From: an uncultured Prevotella sp.
GTDB lineage: Bacteria > Bacteroidota > Bacteroidia > Bacteroidales > Bacteroidaceae
Reading direction: 5' to 3'
DNA: 64,000 nt
Assembly: GCA_944319815.1 (NCBI GenBank)
Contig: CALUEX010000052.1
Span: 21,500 to 85,499 of the forward strand
Below are positions 26,701 to 33,153 of the stretch, in pieces. The number at the start of each line of letters is the position of its first letter. Position 1 is the first letter of the stretch. A program made the position numbers and the translations under genes. A model generated the notes under the pieces. The model worked only from the letters and a program-made list of their open reading frames with translations, searched no databases and was not told the origin of the DNA.

Positions 26701-29700
26701 TAAGAGTGTAGTATTTCTTGGCTTGTGATGTTCCCCACCCTGTAGATGTCGTCGATACCTTACCGGTCGGCTGCACTGTCTTAACAAGCCGTCCCCAACC
26801 GTCATACGTGTAACTGACCGTCAGCACCGCCGAGGCATCCGTTTCGTCATTTTCCGTCAAAAGACTGCCAGTTGAGTTATAGGTAAACGTATTTACCGCC
26901 GATGCAGGTGAAGTGTATTTTTTTACAATGTTGTCACCATGGGCATCATATTCATTGTACATCGTAACCTGTTCTACACCCTGCCCTTCCGTGCGGGTTG
27001 ACAACACATTGCCCCATGCGTCATAAGTGTAATAAGTAGTGACCGGCATCGACGACTCGGCCTTTTCTTTCACTGACGCCTTGCGTCCGAGATTGTCGTA
27101 TGTTATTATCGTCCGCGTTTCAGACATATCGACATCCTCGCCATACATCAAAAACTCGTCAACAATCTGTGGCAGCCAGCCGCACGGTTTCTTCACGAAA
27201 CTTCCGTAAGAAACAGCTTTGTACGCAAAGCCGTCGTCACGCTCGGTAAGCTCCTCTGTCAACACGCATTTATCCGTGTCGTATTGATATGTCACGAGCG
27301 TTTTGTCACCATCAAAATCTGTTATCGACTTGGATTTTGGATAAGCAAAAAACACTTTATTGCCTTTGTCAACGACAGTCTGCGTGGTGACAGTTGTTGA
27401 CGTATAGTCGCCCGTGGTCTCTGTTACGGTCGTACTACAGGGGATGAAAAATTTGCGGTCCCATGAGCTTAATGTCGTTGCACTTTTACGCCCAGTAGTC
27501 TCGTTGTTTGCCTCGATGCCCGACATACCTAAAAGTCCCTTGCCTTGCAGGTGGGCTTTCAATCCCTTATATTTATATGTCAACACTTCATTCGCCACGG
27601 CACCGTTGGTCTTGACGATACGTGTCACAACGGGCAACGGCAGTGTTATGTCCGCCATTGGATACATTTCATTCTTAAAACGGGTATATGTGCCGAAACT
27701 TGAAGCTAACGTACCGTATGTGATTGAAGTCTGGTTATCAAAGCCGTCCGCAACGAACGTAACCCTGCCCTCTGCAGCCGACCAGTTTCCGTAAAAGTGC
27801 AAAGATGGGTCAACATTGGCGTTTACCGCACCAAAACAATTATACCCGTAGTTTAAAAGCTCTGCGGCTCCGTCGCCATTAAAATCTCCGACCGTAAACC
27901 GGCATGACAAGGCATCGTCTTGTCGGTTAGACGTTGCAGTTTTAACTACTGATAATCCCGTTCCCGTTGAACGCAACCAATAAGTAGTGGCCCTACCTTG
28001 AACTGCATTGACCACTACGTCGGACATTCCGTCGTGGTCAAAATCAAATATAGACAAGCCAAACCGCGTGTCATCCTTGCCATGGCTTGTTATAGTTGAA
28101 ACCTTGCCTATATTTACAATACTGAAACTACCATCACCCTGTCCTAATGCAAAACTAAAGACACCTCCATTGAAAACAATAAAATCCGCAACGCCGTCTC
28201 CATTGAAATCACCAAGTCCCATACGTGTTGAGGCTTTCAAGTTTGTACCGGTGACAACACGCGCATCGTTGAATTTATATGTATCACCACGGTTCAAAAA
28301 CAGCTTGTAGCCGTTGTCGTATATAAATATGACATCATTAAGTCCGTCATTGTTGAAGTCTGCAGAATAGAGGTCTTTAGGTTTTCCCGGCAATGTGATG
28401 TTTGATTCCGTATGTTTCAATGTATAACCCGAAGTATGGTATATGCGTATAAGGTTATAAGTCGTGCCGCTCACAGGCTCGCGTTCAACGACCACAATCT
28501 CACTTTTGCCATCGTTGTCAAAGTCGGCGACGGTGTAAACAGGAAATTCATTTGACTTCTTCATGACGCAGATAAATGAATTCATATTCCTGTTACCGCC
28601 ATATTCATCACCGCAGACAAACTGGAATTCAGCCCTTCTTACGCCTAATTCACTTATAAGTGACACACTGGGGATTACAATCTCCACAATTCCGCCGCCA
28701 GTAATGTCGGCTGCAACCGGTGCTCCCTGCTGTTCACTCCAGTCATCAAAACTAAAACTTGCACCTAATGATATTTCACTTTTTTTTGAAAAACTTATGC
28801 TCCCGTCCGCATTCAGCTTCGATGGATATATATAACAATAATTGTTGAGTTTGCCACTTTGGTCTGTCGGGCCTACAATTACGGGACACATTTCAATTAA
28901 GTCGGATATTCCGTCACCGTTCATGTCGGCTGCCATGAAGTTCTGTCCCTTTTTGTGGACGAACGTGGACGTTTGTAAAGCGAGGTCAGGGGTCTTGGCC
29001 GTCAACGATGGTGATGGAAGGTAATTCCAATTTATAACAGTTGGCTTAAGCTGTTCGCCAGAGGCATTTTCTTCAATCACTGAAACTAAGCGTGAAAACT
29101 TTGTACTCGACTGGTCGCTAATGGCATTATAAGTAAAAGTGTATTTACGCAACAATGCCCCGTGCATTTTTGTTGTTATACTCTTAAGGCGTAAGCCCAT
29201 TTTGCCTTCCACTGTCTCCAAACGGAATTTTTGCACATCGCCACGTGTTTCGTATGTAAAAGCTATCTCGTTTGCCGTTTGTACAGTCGCAACATTTTTA
29301 TTTTTACCATACGTTATTTTTGATATATAAACAAAGTTGTTGTCGCATAAATATGTATAGTCTGCATAATTGCCTTGGGTGTCTTCAATGTGGTCGATGT
29401 ACCAAGCATTACATATTGTCAGCCCTGTTTTTCCTTTATAGTTTTGTCTCGATGTTGCACTATTACCGTATGTTATAGTTCGCCCGTCGGCCATTGAAAC
29501 TGAAAAATATAAACCATAAGTTCCAGATTTGACTGCAACGACCGACATAGGGTCTGACTCCATGTTGTATGTTGAATTTACCGTTCCCTGTATTCCAGAC
29601 TTACGCATAAGGCGCTGACCGTCAATGCTATAGTTGTCTGTCGCCAAGTGAGTTAGTCCCTTAGCCTGTCCGTCATGATAAATATCCGCAGGCACACGTG

Positions 29701-30040
29701 TTATGGCGGAAAGTCCCGATATATTACAACCATAACCTACAACGCCATTGCCTGACTGGCTGTTATAGCAAATTGAAACATTAGGTTGAACTTGGCAGTG
29801 TCCTGATGGAGTGGTTATTGGTATATTGAATATAGCTGCACCGTTATTGTTTACGTCAAAATGTATTGACGTACATCCAACAGGAACGTTGTTGACACTA
29901 TTTTCCACAGGAGGAAGAGAATAGCCAAAGTCATCAGGGCTTGACGTTGAAACGGTCATTCCACACAAAGAGGCCAGCCGTACAGATGAAAACAATACGG
30001 CCAATAATGCCGTTCTTGTAAAAGTCAACATAGGTTTCAT
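23795..30040 (-). CDS. SpvB/FG-GAP/RHS polymorphic toxin with GIY-YIG nuclease-like C-terminus
   Basis: Protein of 2081 residues from ATG 30040, which overlaps the upstream stop as ATGA (another ATG is at 30058). Order: signal peptide; SpvB-type N-terminal domain (about 30-340); at least seven FG-GAP/VCBS repeats (about 365-725) such as ADMNGDGISDLIE and GDFNGDGVADFIVF; linking region; many YD/RHS repeats (about 1000-1560); RHS core-associated domain (about 1650-1770) with LYDPALGRFLSPDN and LNNPLKYTDPSGE. A Gly/Ala-rich hydrophobic stretch follows. The last 95 or so residues look like a GIY-YIG nuclease: VYLGTDD...VRYVGIT, R..EH, IMEQRLINIYG, LYNKIN. This mirrors TcB plus TcC shells that carry a toxic tip. 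Both possible immunity genes follow directly. Confidence 0.88.
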   Translation of the reverse strand: MKPMLTFTRTALLAVLFSSVRLASLCGMTVSTSSPDDFGYSLPPVENSVNNVPVGCTSIHFDVNNNGAAIFNIPITTPSGHCQVQPNVSICYNSQSGNGVVGYGCNISGLSAITRVPADIYHDGQAKGLTHLATDNYSIDGQRLMRKSGIQGTVNSTYNMESDPMSVVAVKSGTYGLYFSVSMADGRTITYGNSATSRQNYKGKTGLTICNAWYIDHIEDTQGNYADYTYLCDNNFVYISKITYGKNKNVATVQTANEIAFTYETRGDVQKFRLETVEGKMGLRLKSITTKMHGALLRKYTFTYNAISDQSSTKFSRLVSVIEENASGEQLKPTVINWNYLPSPSLTAKTPDLALQTSTFVHKKGQNFMAADMNGDGISDLIEMCPVIVGPTDQSGKLNNYCYIYPSKLNADGSISFSKKSEISLGASFSFDDWSEQQGAPVAADITGGGIVEIVIPSVSLISELGVRRAEFQFVCGDEYGGNRNMNSFICVMKKSNEFPVYTVADFDNDGKSEIVVVEREPVSGTTYNLIRIYHTSGYTLKHTESNITLPGKPKDLYSADFNNDGLNDVIFIYDNGYKLFLNRGDTYKFNDARVVTGTNLKASTRMGLGDFNGDGVADFIVFNGGVFSFALGQGDGSFSIVNIGKVSTITSHGKDDTRFGLSIFDFDHDGMSDVVVNAVQGRATTYWLRSTGTGLSVVKTATSNRQDDALSCRFTVGDFNGDGAAELLNYGYNCFGAVNANVDPSLHFYGNWSAAEGRVTFVADGFDNQTSITYGTLASSFGTYTRFKNEMYPMADITLPLPVVTRIVKTNGAVANEVLTYKYKGLKAHLQGKGLLGMSGIEANNETTGRKSATTLSSWDRKFFIPCSTTVTETTGDYTSTTVTTQTVVDKGNKVFFAYPKSKSITDFDGDKTLVTYQYDTDKCVLTEELTERDDGFAYKAVSYGSFVKKPCGWLPQIVDEFLMYGEDVDMSETRTIITYDNLGRKASVKEKAESSMPVTTYYTYDAWGNVLSTRTEGQGVEQVTMYNEYDAHGDNIVKKYTSPASAVNTFTYNSTGSLLTENDETDASAVLTVSYTYDGWGRLVKTVQPTGKVSTTSTGWGTSQAKKYYTLKQGDGEPWVKTWYDARGREVLVESVGAKDVPLSKQTTYGVNGLPAKIVTNTGVLSFTENLEYDTRDRLIRDENERRNTTTYSYGLRSTTTTKRVSSNADESDFTTNYDAWGNIASSVDPLNTVEWKYGPLGKPISASTCGNTVSMEYDDVGNRTSLTDPDAGTMTYEYDAAGRELRRTDARGKTIATAYDYLGRVTSVVANRDSTKYTYGTSGNYAMRLQNCTNSVGTVGYVYDTFGRLQTELRYILSVPFLTAATYEYDKSGNIVKRGWSNLTVNYDYDSYGNMTAIKVGDETVWQLTKYTGRVTHYAWGKNLVAKELRSPATGYLKHKPVYRGTENVAYLSFDYNADTGNLGSRSGVGENTFYIDDFYYDQLDRLKTVKYSILNFKAIPAYNDDGSDDPKSEEAIGAIQPSNNVFPLLRYMTRFSNDGNILSKYNVGSYTYEADKPHAVTSVENTNGLIPENPQYVEYDAYGNVTLLEEGGSGGYRMEVAYGPDGKRWVSKLYRGGSLARTVVYGDDFEYVNENGTVRYFYYLGEDVLCVVDGKGDTKVYYMVTDNLGSIVNILDADGNAVFTASYDAWGRQTIGKNDIGFLRGYTGHEMLTEFNLVNMNGRLYDPALGRFLSPDNYVQMPENSQSFNRYSYCLNNPLKYTDPSGEYLIVDDLIAAFVGGVVNLGANLLTGDVHSIGQGASLFGVGALSGVVALYNPLAAAGIVGLGNSVVNQGFTNGWNNIDWGNVFTSGAMSVAMGYLGGAMSSYTSTYTSHLTSWIPNDIARKTFDSALSGSIVGFGFGSVLSLGQGNSFGQAFGDGLNDAAMGFTVGAIGGFGNAVIEQRQAKTMSILDALEPNNIDAEQIVKEVLSSSKTPLGSGDNSVYLGTDDNGIVRYVGITAREPSIRFSEHLHSKTNRATLRYHTIDRTGQLSRMQALIMEQRLINIYGLGKNGGLLYNKINSISPKYWEKYDLIK

Positions 30041-30480
30041 TTCTTTACTATTTTCCATGACGCTAATTCACCTGAAATCTCAACTTGCAATATATATACT
30101 CCACTATGGCGAACGCCCAAATCAATGAAGTTGCCTGAAACATTTATGGCTTGTTTTGTTATGAAGATTCCATCAATGCCATAAACATTGATGGCGCCGA
30201 CAACCTCACCTCCAGTCATATTGCTAACCATAACACGTACACTTCCGCTTGATGGATTATTATAAATGTCTATTTTATAATTCTTGAATATTCCATCAAT
30301 ATGTTGTTCTTCGCTCGCTTCTAACGATTTTGCACTCATGCTTTTTGATTGAACAACCTCACGAGACACACGATTGCCAGCTGCGTCATAAGTATAATAA
30401 ATTTTATTTTGCGACAAAGCCTTAACCTCAACTCCCCAAAAGAGTGATAGTAATAAGGGAATTTTGATAAAATGTCTCAT
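30037..30480 (-). CDS. Secreted YD-repeat stub with T9SS sorting domain
   Basis: 147-residue protein. A signal peptide (MRHFIKIPLLLSLFWGVEVKALSQ) is followed by one YD-type repeat, YYTYDAAGNRVSREV, a short linker, and a C-terminal type IX sorting domain: YKIDIYNNPSSGSVRVMVSN, INVYGIDG, GVYILQVEISG, KIVKK. It is the first gene after a full promoter and overlaps the giant RHS gene by ATGA, so both should be made together. It looks like an RHS tail reduced to one repeat plus a sorting signal. A role as surface anchor or export partner of the RHS protein, which lacks such a domain, is inference. Confidence 0.75.
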   Translation of the reverse strand: MRHFIKIPLLLSLFWGVEVKALSQNKIYYTYDAAGNRVSREVVQSKSMSAKSLEASEEQHIDGIFKNYKIDIYNNPSSGSVRVMVSNMTGGEVVGAINVYGIDGIFITKQAINVSGNFIDLGVRHSGVYILQVEISGELASWKIVKK

Positions 30481-30525
30481 AAATGCTAAAGTTATAATTT
30501 ATATTTTAAGTTAAAAATAACAAAC

Positions 30526-30557
30526 GCAAAAATACGTAAAATATGCAAATGAGCAAA
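30526..30557 (-). promoter_or_regulatory. Promoter of the RHS toxin operon
   Basis: On the minus strand TTTG (30557-30554), exactly 19 bases, TATTTTTGC (30534-30526). This is the full consensus for housekeeping sigma factor of Bacteroidetes, about 45 bases before the first start codon. Confidence 0.82.
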
Positions 30558-30702
30558 GTCTTAATCCAAATAAAATCATGGTTTGACATGAAAAATGTAA
30601 TATTCGAACAAATAAACAGTGATAACGAACAACATTATTTGCCATATACTCAAACAAAAAAGTTTGGCATTTCTGCCCAGCTGGTATTAGCTTGATTATC
30701 AG

Positions 30703-30790
30703 GAGGTTTCCAATATGCCGCATATTGCAGCGTAAAAGATGCCATTTCATCGTGCGTTTTGTAGCGTTTTGCACGGCAAAAAGGCACGTA
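30703..30790. repeat. Degenerate member of the hairpin family (copy e)
   Basis: Contains a near-palindrome CAATATGCCGCATATTG followed by a segment like TGCAGCGTAAAAGATGCCATTT, which matches the complement of copy d near 55.45 kb. No strong stem remains. It lies in the roughly 690-base gene-free stretch between the RHS operon and the FAD oxidoreductase. Confidence 0.4.
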
Positions 30791-30816
30791 TCGTGATGAG
30801 GATGGATTTATATAAA

Positions 30817-31000
30817 TGAATGTCAGCAAAGCTCCCATTCATTAGTAGTTAAAGGAGTTTTCTCCAGTACTAAAAGGAGTAAAGGAGTTATGTAATAAAG
30901 GAGTTAAGACATCAGCCTTTTCATCAACACCCCTCCCCTTGGGGAGGTCGGGAGGGGGCTGGTTTCCATTCACTAAGGAGTTAAAGACAAGTGCCTTGCA
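30817..31000. repeat. AAGGAGTTA-type intergenic repeat, left copy
   Basis: Starts with a 43-base unit (30817-30859) matching 32771-32813 at 41 positions. It then holds several AAGGAGTTA/TAAAGGAG motifs, an embedded palindrome CCTCCCCTTGGGGAGG (30932-30947), and the shared end ACTAAGGAGTTAAAGACAA. The same composite lies on the other side of the FAD oxidoreductase gene in the same orientation. No coding potential seen. Confidence 0.65.
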
Positions 31001-31091
31001 GGTTTATGCCTGATGAACCGTAGTTGGACTGTTTGCGGATTTTCTTATTTATATATGTGCCATTTCATCGGTAAAACATGGCAATATTAAG

Positions 31092-31144
31092 TAACGGGCA
31101 AGCCCCTGTCACGAGGTGTACCTGACAGCGGAACTTGCCCGTTA
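31092..31144 (-). terminator. Terminator-like hairpin after the FAD oxidoreductase
   Basis: TAACGGGCAAG (31092-31102) pairs with CTTGCCCGTTA (31134-31144); an inner TGTC/GACA pair extends the stem. It lies about 30 bases past the leftward gene's stop. Confidence 0.65.
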
Positions 31145-31176
31145 ATATGATAGATGCTTTCTGTTGTAATAACAAT

Positions 31177-32748
31177 TTACAGCGCGGACATATACGCCTT
31201 GACGGCATCGGCACACCTTTCGCCGTCAACACCGGCAGAGACTATTCCTCCGGCGTACCCTGCCCCTTCGCCGCACGGGAAGAGGCCAGACAGGCACACG
31301 TGTTGCAACGACTCACTGTCGCGCAATATGCGCACAGGGGACGACGTGCGCGTTTCGGCAGCTATGAGCACTGCTTCGTTGGTAAGGAAGCCACGGCTGG
31401 TGCGCCCGAAAACCTCGAAACCCTGTTGCAACCGTTTGCTGACAATGGAGGGAAGCCAAAAGTGAAGCGGACTCGAAATAAGTCCCGGTGCGTATGAGCT
31501 TTTCGGCAAGTCGAAACTAAGGCGCGAGCGCACAAAGTCAACCATGCGTTGCGCAGGGGCTGTCTGCCGCATATTACCCTGTTGCCAACAGTCATGCTCC
31601 ATCTTCTCCTGGAAGTTCATCATGCAGAGCGTGTCGGCTGGGTTGCCCACATCCTCCGGGTGAACCTCAACCACCATGCCGCTGTTTGACCATTGCGAGC
31701 CGCGGTTGCTCGGGCTCATTCCGTTTACGACTATCTGTCCCGGGCCGGTAGCCGCCGGGATGACGAAGCCTCCGGGGCACATACAGAACGAATAGACGCC
31801 ACGCCCATCCACCTGCGTTACGAAACTGTATTCAGCCGCCGGCAACCAACGGCCACGCCCGTTCTTGCTGTGGTATTGTATGCTGTCAATCAGTGCGGCA
31901 GGATGCTCAAGGCGCACGCCCACGGCCAAAGCCTTGGCCTCCATCTCAACCTTGTTCTCGTCAAGGTAACGATAGACGTCGCGCGCCGAATGGCCCGTGG
32001 CAAGGATTACGGGGCCGCGGAACTCACGCTCCTCTCCCGAGGTCAGGTCAACGGCATTGACACCTATAACACTGTCACCATCGACAAGCAGCGAAACCAT
32101 CTTTGTCTGGAAATGCACTTCGCCGCCACAGCCTATGACCGTGTTGCGCATATTCTCGATTACGCGCGGCAGCTTGTCTGTACCTATGTGCGGATGGGCA
32201 TCGGCAAGAATGGCCGTAGAAGCACCGTGCTGACAGAACACGTTTAGGATTTTGCGCGTGTTGCCGCGCTTCTTGCTGCGTGTATATAATTTGCCGTCAG
32301 AATAAGCCCCTGCCCCGCCTTCGCCAAAACAATAGTTGCTCTCGGGGTCAACTTTTTGCGTCTTCGTTATTGCGGCTATGTCTTTCTTGCGTTCGTGCAC
32401 ATCCTTGCCACGCTCCAAAACGATGGGGCGCAAGCCTATTTCAATAAGTCGCAAGGCGGCAAAAAGACCACCGGGACCAGCCCCCACCACAACAACTGAC
32501 GGGGCGGAGGACACGTCGCGGTAGTCGGTTCGTTCGTATTCGTCGTCTTCAGGCTGCTCATTGATGTAAACACGGACTTTAAGGTTGACAAATATTGTGC
32601 GCTGGCGTGCGTCGATGCTGCGCCGCAACACCCTAACGTGAGTGATAGTCCTGACGTCAAGGCCCTTGTCGCGTGAAACAAAATCCTTGATAGTTGCCTC
32701 GTTGGCTGCCTGCTGCGGCAGCAATCTTAATTGATATTCTGTTATCAT
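31177..32748 (-). CDS. FAD-dependent oxidoreductase, uncharacterised COG2509-type
   Basis: Flavoprotein of 523 residues from ATG 32748 (MITEYQLRLLPQQ); an upstream TTG at 32796 is unlikely. An N-terminal alpha-beta domain of about 80 residues (DYRDV ends it) precedes the FAD-binding Rossmann motif VVVVGAGPGGLFAALRLIEIG and the typical follow-up GLRPIVLERG. The C-terminal FAD region shows GLFPCGEGAGYAGGIVSAGVDG. Additional family landmarks are FGEGGAGAYSDGKLYTR and CMCPGGFVIPA. Physiological substrate is not known for the family. It lies alone between two copies of a noncoding repeat. Confidence 0.88.
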   Translation of the reverse strand: MITEYQLRLLPQQAANEATIKDFVSRDKGLDVRTITHVRVLRRSIDARQRTIFVNLKVRVYINEQPEDDEYERTDYRDVSSAPSVVVVGAGPGGLFAALRLIEIGLRPIVLERGKDVHERKKDIAAITKTQKVDPESNYCFGEGGAGAYSDGKLYTRSKKRGNTRKILNVFCQHGASTAILADAHPHIGTDKLPRVIENMRNTVIGCGGEVHFQTKMVSLLVDGDSVIGVNAVDLTSGEEREFRGPVILATGHSARDVYRYLDENKVEMEAKALAVGVRLEHPAALIDSIQYHSKNGRGRWLPAAEYSFVTQVDGRGVYSFCMCPGGFVIPAATGPGQIVVNGMSPSNRGSQWSNSGMVVEVHPEDVGNPADTLCMMNFQEKMEHDCWQQGNMRQTAPAQRMVDFVRSRLSFDLPKSSYAPGLISSPLHFWLPSIVSKRLQQGFEVFGRTSRGFLTNEAVLIAAETRTSSPVRILRDSESLQHVCLSGLFPCGEGAGYAGGIVSAGVDGERCADAVKAYMSAL

Positions 32749-32770
32749 ACGATTATAAAAATGATTGGTA

Positions 32771-32870
32771 TGAATGTCCGCAAAGCCCCCATTCATTAGT
32801 AGTTAAAGGAGTTAAAGTAGTTAACGTTCGCTTCGCGAACTAAGGAGTTAAAGACAAATGCTTTGTCGGT
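32771..32870. repeat. AAGGAGTTA-type intergenic repeat, right copy
   Basis: Direct copy of the unit left of the FAD gene: 32771-32813 matches 30817-30859 with two differences, followed by TAAAGTAGTTA, a small hairpin GTTCGCTTCGCGAAC, and ACTAAGGAGTTAAAGACAA. It overlaps the upstream region of the FAD gene and the long leader side of thrA, a stretch of about 400 bases without genes. Confidence 0.65.
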
Positions 32871-33058
32871 ATGTGCCGATTAACGGTTATAGGGATATTT
32901 TGCGGATATTCATTAATGTTAATACATTTATTCAAGAAACTTACGTAATTCGGCAAAAGCCATTTGGCAAAAAGACAAGTACGGTTTTATATTTTGCATA
33001 AATATGTAACATAATTCAGTTGTTTTCTGCAAAATTAGCAATTTCGTGATAATTTATA

Positions 33059-33089
33059 TTGCAATAATGAGTAATTTTATTATATTTGT
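33059..33089 (+). promoter_or_regulatory. Promoter of the threonine operon
   Basis: TTG at 33059-33061, exactly 19 bases, TATATTTGT at 33081-33089. The leader is about 60 bases with a small hairpin CCTCG/CGAGG; no Thr/Ile-rich leader peptide was recognised. Confidence 0.6.
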
Positions 33090-33153
33090 CGGCAATTTTA
33101 ACAGAGAACAGACCTCGTTTGTTCCGAGGCTCTCGAAAACCATAATTAAAATA

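Noticed and set aside
23795-30480. Complete tripartite Tc toxin locus
   Set aside because: No TcA-like pore gene is in the window; only the TcB/TcC-like shell is present.
30511-30774. Leftward 87-codon frame before the RHS operon
   Set aside because: It spans the full consensus promoter of the operon and has low-complexity hydrophobic sequence at its end.
31693-32247. Rightward 184-codon frame inside the FAD oxidoreductase
   Set aside because: Antisense shadow of a clear flavoprotein.
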